A DNA stretch of 64,000 bases, taken from positions 434,001-498,000 of the forward strand of contig CP036201.1 in the NCBI GenBank assembly GCA_004299845.1. The letters are read 5' to 3'. Within the stretch, counting starts at the first letter, position 1, and the number at the start of each line of letters is the position of its first letter. A program made the position numbers and the translations under genes. The stretch is from Verrucomicrobia bacterium S94. Lineage in GTDB: Bacteria > Verrucomicrobiota > Kiritimatiellia > Kiritimatiellales > Pontiellaceae. The notes below the pieces were generated by a model. That model was not told where the DNA came from and searched no databases. It saw only the letters and a program-made list of their open reading frames with translations. Shown here in pieces: positions 28,575 to 39,396 of this stretch.

Positions 28575-29557
28575 TCGGTATGATCTTTGTAATTTTCCTC
28601 GGTTTTACTTTTTCCGCCCTTTTTTCGGGAGTGGAAACCGGGGGGTATATGATTAACCGTATCCGCCTCCAGAAACGGGTGCGTGAACGGAAGACCTCAG
28701 CGATGATTCTGCAGAATATGCTGGCTCAGTCGCATATTTTCATTTTCACGGTACTCATCGGGAACAATCTTGCGGTGTACCTGTTGTCGGCCGCAGTAAC
28801 CGATCTTTATATTTCCGCCGGCATTTCAGCCGGGAATCTGCTGCTGGGTTTTATTCCGTGGAATGCCGAAACCGCTGCGACTCTCACGCTGATGTTTCCG
28901 CTGTTTCTCTTTGCGGAAGTCGGTCCGAAAAATCTGTTCCGAAAAAAGGCCGATGTGCTGATGTATCGTTTTGCCGGCCTGATGAAACTGCTGGTCTGGT
29001 TGTTCTATCCGTTCACCTGGCCGCTTAAAAAGATATTCAGTCTGCTGACGCACGGTTCGAAAGATACAGGCCGCGATCTGCATCGGTTGTCGCCTGATGC
29101 TCTCAAAGAATATTTTTCAACCAGCGAGCGGGAGGGGGTTATTTCCTCGGATCAGGGGCGGATGGTGGATAATGCAACCACCATGCACAGCATCCCGGTG
29201 CGTATGCTGATGTCGCCGATGAAGAAAGTGCCCACTCTTCAGGACACTGCCACGGTTGCTGATTTTAAAGAATTAATCGCCCGGCGAGAAACTTCCGATG
29301 CGGTATTGATGCACCGGCATATGGCTGTGGGCACGATCACCATGTTTTCGGTGATCAATCGGCATCTGGATGATGACGAACTGCTCAAACCGTATGTCGA
29401 TGATCTGCTGCAAATCGAGGAAAGCCGGAATCTGAAATCGGCCTTCTACCGTCTTCGGAAACATCCGCGTCACAGTGCCGTCGTTATTGATGCCCGAGGA
29501 CATCCGGTCGGATTTATCCGGCTCGAAGATATTGCGCGGTATATTGTGAAAAAATAG
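28571..29557 (+). CDS. CNNM-domain membrane protein (second copy)
   Basis: 328 residues, a paralogue of the gene before it. TM domain with FSALFSGVETGGYMINRIRL and EVGPKNLFRKKAD, then a CBS-like pair (MLMSPMKKVPTLQ, HSAVVIDARGHPVGFIRLEDIARYI). It lacks the C-terminal CorC/HlyC domain of its partner. The ATGA overlap suggests the two are made in fixed ratio and may form a heteromer; this is inference. Confidence 0.87.
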   Translation: MIGMIFVIFLGFTFSALFSGVETGGYMINRIRLQKRVRERKTSAMILQNMLAQSHIFIFTVLIGNNLAVYLLSAAVTDLYISAGISAGNLLLGFIPWNAETAATLTLMFPLFLFAEVGPKNLFRKKADVLMYRFAGLMKLLVWLFYPFTWPLKKIFSLLTHGSKDTGRDLHRLSPDALKEYFSTSEREGVISSDQGRMVDNATTMHSIPVRMLMSPMKKVPTLQDTATVADFKELIARRETSDAVLMHRHMAVGTITMFSVINRHLDDDELLKPYVDDLLQIEESRNLKSAFYRLRKHPRHSAVVIDARGHPVGFIRLEDIARYIVKK

Positions 29558-29568
29558 AGGATCGAAAC

Positions 29569-30342
29569 TTAGTTTCCGGATGGCGGAATGGGTTCTACAG
29601 GCAGCCACGCCAGTACGCGTTGGATGGCTCGGTCCCAGTAATCCCAGTCATGTGCTCCGGCCGTTTCCTCGTAGGAGAGATGAAGCCCTTTTTCCGCGGC
29701 CGCTTCGCGGAAGCGTACTGAATCCCCGTAGAGCCAGTCATCGACTCCGCAGCACACATGGAATTCTGTTTCGGGTACGGTTTTCAGATTCCGGACAAGA
29801 TGAATCAGATCGTTTTCAGATCCAGGAACTTTTTCTATGGAATCAAAAACGGCGCCGAAGGTACGCAGTTTGGATTTGTCCCATTCATCGTTGATATGTG
29901 CGGCCAGATCGAGCGCCCCCGAAAGGGATGCCGCATGTGAAAAAAGATCGGGACGTCCGAGAGCCAGTTTAAAAGCGCCGAATCCGCCCATCGATGTGCC
30001 GGCCACAAATGTATTCTTCCGTTCATTGGAAACCCGGAACCACTGGAGGATGCGGATGGGAAGTTCTTCGGAGAAAAAGGTCCAGTAGTCTGAACCGTGG
30101 GCCATATCGGTATAAAAACTTTTATGGGCATCGGGCATGACCACCACAAGGTTGAGGTCCATGACATAGCGTTCAATGGAGGATCGCCGGATCCAGGATG
30201 TGTGATCGCCGGACAGACCGTGGAGCAGATAGAGTACGGCCGGCGGTGTTTTCCAGGCTTCGGAACGTTCGGGAAGAATGATGTTCATGCCGATCGACTG
30301 CTGGATCGTGCGGGCATAAAAGTGAGTTTGCAGCAGGGCCAT
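29569..30342 (-). CDS. Esterase D/S-formylglutathione hydrolase-like esterase
   Basis: Alpha/beta hydrolase of 257 residues from the ATG at 30342, which has CAGGAG upstream; longer reading frame before it looks non-coding. LLHGLSGDHTSWIRRS forms the oxyanion region near residue 40, the nucleophile Ser is in AGTSMGGFGAFKLA near 118, and the acid/His are in the last third (CGVDDWLYGD, GAHDWDYWD). No signal peptide, so cytosolic. Acetyl-ester hydrolysis of sugars is plausible. Confidence 0.85.
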   Translation of the reverse strand: MALLQTHFYARTIQQSIGMNIILPERSEAWKTPPAVLYLLHGLSGDHTSWIRRSSIERYVMDLNLVVVMPDAHKSFYTDMAHGSDYWTFFSEELPIRILQWFRVSNERKNTFVAGTSMGGFGAFKLALGRPDLFSHAASLSGALDLAAHINDEWDKSKLRTFGAVFDSIEKVPGSENDLIHLVRNLKTVPETEFHVCCGVDDWLYGDSVRFREAAAEKGLHLSYEETAGAHDWDYWDRAIQRVLAWLPVEPIPPSGN

Positions 30343-30540
30343 GTTGAACTCCTGTAATGTTTGAACGAATGGCGGAGACCGGCGGAAGGCAATGTGGATA
30401 TCACTAAAATGGTGCCTTATTACGAATGCCGGTCTGAATCGGGTCGTTAATGAGCTTGATCTGCATGAAATCAGTAAAACGGATTCATTCGGCACTTTCC
30501 AAACCTAAATTCTTTTTAGTAACTTCCGTTCCGAGGTTTT

Positions 30541-31515
30541 ATGCATTCATCTACCAGAAAGATATTTCTCGGCCACGTGGTCCTTTTTGCAGGGGGATTA
30601 ACTGCAGGCAGGGCAGAGGCCCGCGCTCCTGCCGGAACGGTATCATTGAGCTATATTGCCCGCCTGTATTCCATGAAGATCAGTATTTTGGGAAAAAAGA
30701 TCCGCATGGAAAATAAATATAACCGGGTCGAAATTGAAACCAACAGCCGGCGGGCCTACATCAACGGAGTCATGATCTGGCTCCATGAACCCTGCCGAAA
30801 ACAGGGCAGCGGCTGGGCGATCCGGGAGGTTGATTTTAAGAAGGGTATTGATCCGGTTCTCCGCACCTATGCCTATGCGCCGAAACGCATGCCACGGTTG
30901 GTTGTGCTGGATCCGGGGCACGGCGGGAAAGATACCGGATCGATCAGTCCGAAGGGATATAAAGAGAAAGATATTGTGCTCGATATTTCCCATCGCATTC
31001 GGAAGCTTCTGGAAGACAGAGGGATCCGCGTACGGATGACGCGCACCGGGGACACCTATCCGCAACTTGATGCCCGTACCACCTATGCCTATAAAAACGG
31101 TGCTGATCTTTTTATCAGTATTCATGCGAATGCCGCCGGCGCTACCTCTGCGAGCGGGGTGGAAACATTCATTACCGCAGCGGCCGGATATGATTCGAGC
31201 AACCACTATGGCCAGGCCGGCGATAAATTTGCGTTTAAAAATAACACCTATGATGCACTCAATGCTTCGCTCGGGTTTTCCATTCACAGCAATGTTGTGA
31301 AAATGACCGGGCGTGATGACCGCGGGTTGCGCCGTGCCCGCTATTCGGTGCTCAAGCATTGTGCCTGTCCGGCTGCTTTGGTGGAGTGCGGGTTTCTGAC
31401 CAATCCCGACGAAGAATCGCTGCTCAACACGTCCAGTTACCGGGAGCGATGTGCGCGCGGGATTTCCAATGGCGTGCTGGGTTACTTTACACTGATCAAG
31501 CGTGCTCTCCGTTAA
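30541..31515 (+). CDS. N-acetylmuramoyl-L-alanine amidase (Amidase_3)
   Basis: Zinc amidase of 324 residues that cuts the lactyl-peptide bond in peptidoglycan, probably during cell separation or remodelling. A signal-like N terminus with modest hydrophobicity (IFLGHVVLFAGGLTAGRAEA) suggests export. A small N-terminal beta domain is followed by the catalytic domain from about residue 118: VVLDPGHGGKDTGS, EKDIVLDISHRI, LFISIHANA, and PAALVECGFLTNPDEE. AmiC-like by eye. Confidence 0.9.
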   Translation: MHSSTRKIFLGHVVLFAGGLTAGRAEARAPAGTVSLSYIARLYSMKISILGKKIRMENKYNRVEIETNSRRAYINGVMIWLHEPCRKQGSGWAIREVDFKKGIDPVLRTYAYAPKRMPRLVVLDPGHGGKDTGSISPKGYKEKDIVLDISHRIRKLLEDRGIRVRMTRTGDTYPQLDARTTYAYKNGADLFISIHANAAGATSASGVETFITAAAGYDSSNHYGQAGDKFAFKNNTYDALNASLGFSIHSNVVKMTGRDDRGLRRARYSVLKHCACPAALVECGFLTNPDEESLLNTSSYRERCARGISNGVLGYFTLIKRALR

Positions 31516-31538
31516 TGCGGAAAATTCAGAGCACCTAA

Positions 31539-33347
<1,809 letters not shown>

Positions 33348-33366
33348 TTTTCCGGGCGGTGGATAC

Positions 33367-34419
33367 TCAGCGGTGAAGCTCGTTGATCTTTGCAAGCTCT
33401 GCCGCACCGGGGCAGAGCTTTTCTTCATCAAGATCACGCAGCGGAGTCGTCGTTGTGTTCATGGTTTCGTGAATCTCCTGTGAGCCTTCATCCATGAAGA
33501 GAATGCCGGTGAGCACTTTGTCCTGCGCCTTATATTCCTGCATCATCGTCAGGGCGGAAGTACGGCTGTGCACATCGTGTTTGGAGTCCATTTTGTGCAG
33601 GTTGATCATGGAGCCGTCATGCATAGTGACATGCTCGTCGGTGCCTTCGTCATATTCAGCAGTGATTTCCTCCGCATGGGGCACATAGTCCACGGTGTTG
33701 GTGGAGGCCATATGCTGGCGGATGTAATCGTAGGCTTTGGTGGAACCCGGCACATTGTTGAATGTGACACACGGTGAGATTACATTAATGAAAGCGAATC
33801 CTTTATGGGCAATTGCCGCCTGGATAATCGGGATCAGCTGTTCTTTGTCCCCGGAGAAGCTGTTAGCCACAAAGGTGGCTCCGAGCTGCAGCGCAATAGC
33901 GCAGAGGTCAATTGGTTCAAGAGCATTGGGCTCGCCTTTTTTGGATCTTGATCCGATATCCGTGGTGGCGGAATCCTGCCCTTTGGTGAGTCCGTAGACG
34001 CCGTTGTTTTCGCAGATGTACACCATATTGACGTTGCGGCGTACGGCGTGAACAAACTGGCCCATGCCGATCGAAGCGGTGTCGCCGTCTCCGGAGACGC
34101 CGATGTAGATCAGCTCGCGGTTGGCCATATTGGCCCCGGTAGCCACGGAGGGCATTCGGCCGTGAACCGAGTTGAATCCATGCGAATTGCCGAGAAAGTA
34201 GGTCGGTGTTTTCGATGAACAGCCGATGCCGGAGAGTTTGGCCACACGATGGGGAGGGATCGACATTTCAAAGCAGGCCTCGATAATGGCATTGCTGATC
34301 GAATCGTGACCACAGCCGGCGCACAGTGTGGAAACGGCGCCTTCATAATCTTTAGTAGTATAGCCCAGGTCGTTTTTGGGCAGGTTCGGATGGCGGAATG
34401 CCGGAATTTTATAGCTCAT
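33367..34419 (-). CDS. korB: 2-oxoacid:ferredoxin oxidoreductase, beta subunit
   Basis: TPP-binding beta subunit of 350 residues. CAGCGHDSISNAI near residue 34, the TPP site GDGDTASIGMGQFVHAVRRN near 108 and NNGVYGLTKGQ near 138 are visible. Together with the alpha subunit it oxidatively decarboxylates a 2-oxoacid to its CoA ester and reduces ferredoxin; 2-oxoglutarate is the likeliest substrate by family, branched-chain acids are possible. AGGAGCT precedes the ATG, 9 nt after korA. Confidence 0.92.
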   Translation of the reverse strand: MSYKIPAFRHPNLPKNDLGYTTKDYEGAVSTLCAGCGHDSISNAIIEACFEMSIPPHRVAKLSGIGCSSKTPTYFLGNSHGFNSVHGRMPSVATGANMANRELIYIGVSGDGDTASIGMGQFVHAVRRNVNMVYICENNGVYGLTKGQDSATTDIGSRSKKGEPNALEPIDLCAIALQLGATFVANSFSGDKEQLIPIIQAAIAHKGFAFINVISPCVTFNNVPGSTKAYDYIRQHMASTNTVDYVPHAEEITAEYDEGTDEHVTMHDGSMINLHKMDSKHDVHSRTSALTMMQEYKAQDKVLTGILFMDEGSQEIHETMNTTTTPLRDLDEEKLCPGAAELAKINELHR

Positions 34420-34428
34420 GATCAGCTC

Positions 34429-36276
34429 CTAGTAAAAACGACTGCGGCGGCGCGGTGAAGTGGTGGTCTGCAGAATCCAGTCGCGGATTTCATGACGGAT
34501 GAAGCGGGCGGTAATGGGGCTGCCGTCGTAGTGCAGCAGCGGAACGAGGCGTTCCGGATCAAAATCATATTCATTGATCAGCAGGGTACGCATCTGGGCA
34601 TCGCGGTTCTGTTCGACCACGAAGACATATTCATGCTCTTCAATAAACTGTCCGACTTCATCGGAAAACGGAAACGCCTGTATACCCATGCTGTCGAGAG
34701 AAATACCATGCAGGCTGTTCAGGTGGTGCAGGGCTTCCAGCGTTGCAGCTTCAGAGGTGCCATAGTGGATTACACCGACTGTGCACGGTTTGTTGGTTTT
34801 GCGGATGATCGGTTTCGGGACGTATTTGCTGGCGGTTTTCCATTTTTTCTGGAGGCGCTCCATGTTTTCAACGTATTTTTCGCCGATTTCAGTATAAATT
34901 GCATATTCGTCTTTTGAGGTGCCGCGCGTGAAAAAAGATCCTTTGGTCGGATGGGTTCCCGGATAAGTGCGGTAGGGTATGCCGTCGCCATCCACATCCA
35001 GATAACGTCCGAAACGCTCGGTCATCTTCTCCAGATCCTCTCTGGTGTAGACTTTGCCCCGGTCATATTTCCGGGCATCGTCCCATTCGAACGGATCGGA
35101 CATGTTGTCATTCATTCCGAGGTCAAGGTCGGAAAGGAGAATGACCGGGGTCTGGAACCGTTCCGCCAGATCAAACGCTTTGGCGGTATATTCAAAGCAT
35201 TCTTTGGGGGTTGACGGGTAGAGACAGATGTGTTTCGTGTCGCCGTGCGAGGCATAGGCCGCGGCCAGTACGTCCGACTGCTGCGTGCGCGTCGGCATTC
35301 CGGTGGAGGGGCCCGCGCGTTGGACATCGATCAATACCGAGGGAATTTCGGCAAAATAAGCCAATCCCAGAAATTCGTTCATGAGCGAAAGCCCGGGGCC
35401 GCTGGTGGCGGTGAAAGCGCGCGATCCGTTCCAGGAGGCGCCGATTACCATGCCGATTGCCGCCAGTTCGTCTTCAGCCTGAATAATTGCGTAGTTTTTG
35501 CGGCCGGTTTCCGGGTCTATACGGAATTTGCGGCAGTAGCGTGCAAAGTTGTCGATGATGGAGGTGGAGGGGGTGATGGGATACCAGCCCGCCATGGTGG
35601 CACCGCCGTAAACCGCGCCGAGGCCGCAGGCTTCGTTGCCGTCAATCAGGATTTTGCTGCCCACGTTATCGCGACGTTCAATCCGGTAGGCAATGGGGCA
35701 GTCATGCATTTCTCTGGCCATATTATAGCCGGTGGTGACTGCGTTGACGTTGGGTTCGATCAGCTTCTCTTTCCCTTTAAACTGATCGCTGATCAACTGT
35801 TTAAAAACATCAAGTTCCATATCGAACAGAGCGGCGAGTGCGCCGACATACATGATGTTGCGGAAGAGCTGGCGGTGGCGGGGATCGTCATACAGTTCCC
35901 GGCATTTTTCGGTCAGAGGAATACCGATAAAGTCGATATCATCGCGACGCAGCGATGGCGGCAGCTGTTTGGTGGAGTCATAAACAAAGTAGCCGCCTTT
36001 TTCCACTTCGTTAATATCACGCTCCATGCTTTGCGGGTTCATGCCGACCATAATGTCGATGCCGCCACGGCGGCCGAGAAAACCGTTTTCGTTGATGCGC
36101 ACTTCGTACCACGTGGGCAGGCCCTGAATATTCGAGGGAAAAATGTTTTTAGGACTGATCGGAATACCCATACGGAAAACGGCGCGACTGAACAGCTTGT
36201 TTGCGCTGGCCGAGCCGGTACCGTTGACGTTGGCAAATTTAATGACAAATTTATTGATGATGATGTCGCGTTTCAT
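34429..36276 (-). CDS. korA: 2-oxoacid:ferredoxin oxidoreductase, fused gamma-alpha subunit
   Basis: 615 residues. The gamma domain (1 to about 195: VNGTGSASANKLFSRAVFRMG) precedes the alpha domain with GNEACGLGAVYGGATMAGWYPITPS near 215, the CoA-region AEDELAAIGMVIGASWNG and QRAGPSTGMPTRTQQ. A C-terminal domain ends in DWILQ. The fused gamma-alpha form is common in 2-oxoglutarate and 2-oxoisovalerate enzymes of bacteria. It is the middle gene of the operon with the GltD-like flavoprotein and korB. Confidence 0.92.
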   Translation of the reverse strand: MKRDIIINKFVIKFANVNGTGSASANKLFSRAVFRMGIPISPKNIFPSNIQGLPTWYEVRINENGFLGRRGGIDIMVGMNPQSMERDINEVEKGGYFVYDSTKQLPPSLRRDDIDFIGIPLTEKCRELYDDPRHRQLFRNIMYVGALAALFDMELDVFKQLISDQFKGKEKLIEPNVNAVTTGYNMAREMHDCPIAYRIERRDNVGSKILIDGNEACGLGAVYGGATMAGWYPITPSTSIIDNFARYCRKFRIDPETGRKNYAIIQAEDELAAIGMVIGASWNGSRAFTATSGPGLSLMNEFLGLAYFAEIPSVLIDVQRAGPSTGMPTRTQQSDVLAAAYASHGDTKHICLYPSTPKECFEYTAKAFDLAERFQTPVILLSDLDLGMNDNMSDPFEWDDARKYDRGKVYTREDLEKMTERFGRYLDVDGDGIPYRTYPGTHPTKGSFFTRGTSKDEYAIYTEIGEKYVENMERLQKKWKTASKYVPKPIIRKTNKPCTVGVIHYGTSEAATLEALHHLNSLHGISLDSMGIQAFPFSDEVGQFIEEHEYVFVVEQNRDAQMRTLLINEYDFDPERLVPLLHYDGSPITARFIRHEIRDWILQTTTSPRRRSRFY

Positions 36277-36305
36277 TGCTGTGGCTCACTTCCAGGGGTT
36301 GGAAA

Positions 36306-38114
36306 TCATTTCGCTTCTTCGTTTTTCCGGTCGTAGGACTTGGGGGCCATATAGAGGAATTTCTGCATATCCCAGGCTGAGGTGGGGCAGCGTTCCGCGC
36401 ACAGCCCGCAATGCAGGCATACATCCTCGTCTTTCACCATCACACGGCCGGTCTTCAGGGTTTCCGAAACAAAAATCGGCTGTCCGAGATTCAGTGCCGG
36501 AACGGTCAGACTGCGACGGAGTTCCGCCTCTTCTTTATTCTGTGTAAAGGTGAGGCAGTCGACCGGGCAGATGTCGATACAGCCGTCGCATTCGATACAT
36601 TTTTCTGCGGTAAATACGGTTTCGACATCGCAGTTGAGGCAGCGTTCCGCTTCCTCGAATGCAGTTTGGGGATCAAATCCGAGTTCCACTTCAATCGTAT
36701 GGCTTTTGATGGCTTCCTGCAGATCAAGGTGGGGCACGGCATGCCGTTCCTCTTCGGTGACCGAGCTGGCGTAGCTCCAGTCGTGAATACCCATTTTCTG
36801 ACTCAGGAGGTTTGTGCTCGGATCCGGCCGGTCTCTCAGGTCTTTACCGTGAAGGAACATATCAATTGAAAGTGCGGCCTGATGGCCCTGTGCAACGGCT
36901 GTGATGATATTCTTGGGGCCGAAGGCGGCATCTCCGCCGAAAAATACCATAGGGTTGCTTGATTGATAGGTCACGTCGTCCACGATGGCCATATCGCGTT
37001 CATTAAAATCAATGCCGATATCGCGTTCAATCCAGGGGAATGCGTTGGCCTGGCCGATCGCCAGCAGCACCAGACTGCAGGGGATGGTCTCCTTACGCCC
37101 GACCGGAGTGAATATTTCGCGACCATCTTCATCGATGGAATAATCGATGACTTCAAACTTCATGGCTTTCAGTTCGCCGTCTTCCACAACGTATTCAAGC
37201 GGGTTATGGTTTTCAATAATCGGAATACCTTCGGCCTGCGTATCTTCAATTTCCCACGGCGAAGCTACCATGGCGGAAATCGGGGTGCGCAAAACAACCT
37301 TAACGTTTTTGGCGCCGAGACGCAGAGCCGTGCGGCAGCAGTCCATGGCGGTGTTTCCGCCGCCGATCACAATGACGTCTTCGGGGGCTGATGTGACGTG
37401 ACCGAAAGCCACCTGGGCCAGCCACTGTACACCGACCAGAATCTTTTTGCCGCCGTCCTTTTCCCAGCCCGGCAGTTTGAGCTGTCGTCCGGTCGGAGCT
37501 CCGGTTCCGACAAAGACCGCATCGTAGCCTTTGTCGATCAGCGCTTTCATGCTTTCAATGCGGGTGTTGAAGTGGGCGTTTACTCCCATGTTGAGAATGT
37601 AGCCGGTTTCTTCTTCGATCACTTCTTCCGGGAGCCGGAATGAAGGAATCTGCTGGCGCATAAACCCGCCGGCGTTGCTGGTGGCTTCAAAAAGATCGAT
37701 TTCATAGCCGAGCGGCATGAGGTCGCGGCATACCGTAAGTGAAGAGGGACCGGCGCCGATTACGGCCAGTTTAAAGCCGTTTTTCGTTTCAGGGATTTCC
37801 GGAAGCCGGTCCCTGATGTCTTCCTTCATGTCGGCACAGACACGCTTGAGCCGGCAGATGGCCACCGGCTTCTCTTCAATTCGTCCCCGCCGGCAGGCCG
37901 GTTCGCAGGGTCGGTCGCAGGTTCGGCCCAGAATTCCGGGGAAAACGTTCGACTCCCAGTTGATCATATAGGCATCGGTATATCGCCCCGCCGCAATCAA
38001 TCGGATATATTCCGGAACAGGGGTGTGCGCAGGGCACGCGTATTGACAATCTACTACTTTGTGAAAGTACTCCGGGTGGCTCGTGTCTGTGGGCTTCACT
38101 CTGTGTTTCTCCAT
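36306..38114 (-). CDS. GltD-like FAD/NAD(P) oxidoreductase with ferredoxin clusters
   Basis: 602-residue flavoprotein. An N-terminal Fer4_20 region has YACPAHTPVPEYI and CDRPCEPACRRG; the FAD motif VIGAGPSSLTVCRDL is near residue 115 and the NAD(P) motif VIGGGNTAMDCCRTAL near 255. C-terminal part has CLNCDVE, CIECDGCIDICPVDCL and a second cluster CLHCGLCAERCP. The family passes electrons between NAD(P)H and ferredoxin-type carriers. Its place before korA and korB suggests it links their reduced ferredoxin to NAD(P)H; biochemistry is inferred. Confidence 0.88.
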   Translation of the reverse strand: MEKHRVKPTDTSHPEYFHKVVDCQYACPAHTPVPEYIRLIAAGRYTDAYMINWESNVFPGILGRTCDRPCEPACRRGRIEEKPVAICRLKRVCADMKEDIRDRLPEIPETKNGFKLAVIGAGPSSLTVCRDLMPLGYEIDLFEATSNAGGFMRQQIPSFRLPEEVIEEETGYILNMGVNAHFNTRIESMKALIDKGYDAVFVGTGAPTGRQLKLPGWEKDGGKKILVGVQWLAQVAFGHVTSAPEDVIVIGGGNTAMDCCRTALRLGAKNVKVVLRTPISAMVASPWEIEDTQAEGIPIIENHNPLEYVVEDGELKAMKFEVIDYSIDEDGREIFTPVGRKETIPCSLVLLAIGQANAFPWIERDIGIDFNERDMAIVDDVTYQSSNPMVFFGGDAAFGPKNIITAVAQGHQAALSIDMFLHGKDLRDRPDPSTNLLSQKMGIHDWSYASSVTEEERHAVPHLDLQEAIKSHTIEVELGFDPQTAFEEAERCLNCDVETVFTAEKCIECDGCIDICPVDCLTFTQNKEEAELRRSLTVPALNLGQPIFVSETLKTGRVMVKDEDVCLHCGLCAERCPTSAWDMQKFLYMAPKSYDRKNEEAK

Positions 38115-38156
38115 GCTGCCTGAAAATATGGGGTATTACACTCCAGCTTAACAGGC

Positions 38157-38176
38157 ATTGCCTTAGTTTAGGCAAT
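38157..38176. promoter_or_regulatory. Palindrome upstream of the kor operon
   Basis: ATTGCCT-TAGTTT-AGGCAAT: perfect 7-bp arms with a 6-nt centre, about 43 nt before the GltD-like start. Size and place suit an operator; the protein is unknown. Confidence 0.4.
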
Positions 38177-38478
38177 ATAAATCACAGAGTTCTGCGCATT
38201 TCAGCATTAAAATACCTAAATCTGGAAAAAATGATCAACTATACCGCAATGGGTATTTTTATATCGGTTGAATTCGGCTTTTTTCTAGGAAATTTGAATA
38301 TTTTTTTCTGTCTTCTCCTTTGGGTTCATCGAGGGCTTTTTATCCATAAAGAATGACAAAGCAGCCGAGTCAGCAGGCTGATGGTGGTCTGAGCGGCCGG
38401 ATATCGGAATTTCAATGCTGAAAAAGGGCTCAAATAGATATTTTGTTATCGAAGGGTAGTCGTGCGGTTGCGGTCAGG

Positions 38479-38497
38479 GCCCGGAAGTCTTCCGGGC
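38479..38497. repeat. Strong hairpin upstream of mraZ
   Basis: GCCCGGAAG and CTTCCGGGC separated by one base. No T tract follows, so it is not a standard terminator. Confidence 0.5.
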
Positions 38498-38608
38498 GGA
38501 CAGGAGGGTGGAGAGTGGAGGGGTTTCCCATTGTCTGTTTTGTCGTCTGAATAACCCGCATTTTTCCCAATGACTGGAAAATTATGTTCAAATTAATGAA
38601 TAAACCCT

Positions 38609-38639
38609 TTGACGGGGGGGTGTCTTGGTGGCATAAAAT
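38609..38639 (+). promoter_or_regulatory. Putative promoter of the dcw cluster
   Basis: TTGACG (38609-38614) and a CATAAAAT region (38632-38639), spacer 17-19 nt depending on the chosen hexamer. G-rich sequence between them (seven G, then GGTGG) might serve MraZ, which binds GTGGG-type repeats, but the repeats are not clear. Confidence 0.4.
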
Positions 38640-38671
38640 CCCACGAAAGGGAGCAAGGTGGAGTAAGTATC

Positions 38672-39127
38672 ATGGAAGCGCAACAGAATATGCCGGCACT
38701 GTTTGTGGGATCGTTCACGCATTCCCTTGATGCCAAGCGGCGTATGATTTTTCCGTCGGCCTGGCGGAATCTGGCCGGTGGTTCAAACCAGTTGTTTGCT
38801 TTTCCGCATCCGGAGGAGAAGTGTCTCTATCTGTATACGGCGGCGGAAATGATGCGGAGGATCAATGAACTGCGGAACAGCGGTTCGATCGATGCCGGTG
38901 ATCAGCAGGCCATCCGGTCGATCACGGCCGGTGCGGAACTGCTGACGTGGGATGCGCAGGGGCGCATTCGGATCGGTGAAAATCTGCTGGCCCATATAGA
39001 GGTGAAAGAACAGTTGGTGCTGGTTGGTGCACTGACACGTATCGAGCTGTGGAGCTCTGAGAATTTTGATCTGGCACTGCCGCAGGAGTCATCTGCGGCG
39101 GAGAATGTATTTTTTGGTGGATATTAA
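38672..39127 (+). CDS. mraZ: Transcriptional regulator MraZ
   Basis: First gene of the dcw cluster, a DNA-binding regulator that represses this operon in species studied. 151 residues with the two duplicated halves: FTHSLDAKRRMIFPSAWR near residue 14 and TWDAQGRIRIGENLLAHI near 91. The ATG at 38672 follows GGTGGAG. Confidence 0.92.
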   Translation: MEAQQNMPALFVGSFTHSLDAKRRMIFPSAWRNLAGGSNQLFAFPHPEEKCLYLYTAAEMMRRINELRNSGSIDAGDQQAIRSITAGAELLTWDAQGRIRIGENLLAHIEVKEQLVLVGALTRIELWSSENFDLALPQESSAAENVFFGGY

Positions 39128-39201
39128 AACAGGAAAGGATGGATTGCCGAATGCGGGAATGTGTACGCGGAGCGGCAGTTTTCGGGAGATAAGGAATGAG
39201 T

Positions 39202-39396
39202 ATGCTGGATGTGGCAAAATACCTGAGTTATTCGCGTTCGATTGATAATTCAAAAGACCGGGAGCGGATTTTCAGCCTGAAGCAGGTGAACTCCGGACAT
39301 CTTTTTTCCTGTCTCTACAGTTCTCATCGTCATTGGTGTTTCGGCCGGAAGCCGGTCGATAATGAACAGTTTTCAACGTTTGGAAAAGGAGTCTAG
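39202..39396 (+). CDS. Small hypothetical protein between mraZ and rsmH
   Basis: A possible 64-residue protein (MLDVAKYLSYSRSIDN...) starting at 39202 with AAGGA 7 nt upstream. Its TAG overlaps the GTG start of rsmH. I recognise no family, and no membrane segment is obvious. It may be only open frame, or a coupling reading frame that helps rsmH translation. Confidence 0.35.
   Translation: MLDVAKYLSYSRSIDNSKDRERIFSLKQVNSGHLFSCLYSSHRHWCFGRKPVDNEQFSTFGKGV

Larger units (their letters stand above)
38115..38671. other. Intergenic region between the kor operon and mraZ
   Basis: About 560 nt without a gene I can support. It holds an AT-rich part (38160-38350) with the probable kor promoter and a small palindrome, a GC-rich part with a strong hairpin at 38479-38497, and the mraZ promoter and a seven-G run (38614-38620). 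No known RNA family was recognised. Confidence 0.5.

Noticed and set aside
30343-30495. N-terminal extension of the esterase by 51 residues
   Set aside because: CAGGAG sits just before the ATG at 30342, and the extension does not resemble the family.
35230-36336. 368-codon open frame on plus, opposite korA
   Set aside because: Antisense to a conserved oxidoreductase subunit, with no ribosome binding site or known domain.
38614-38620. Seven-G run as a further frameshift site
   Set aside because: It lies in the mraZ promoter region, outside coding sequence; only a promoter-spacing effect is possible.
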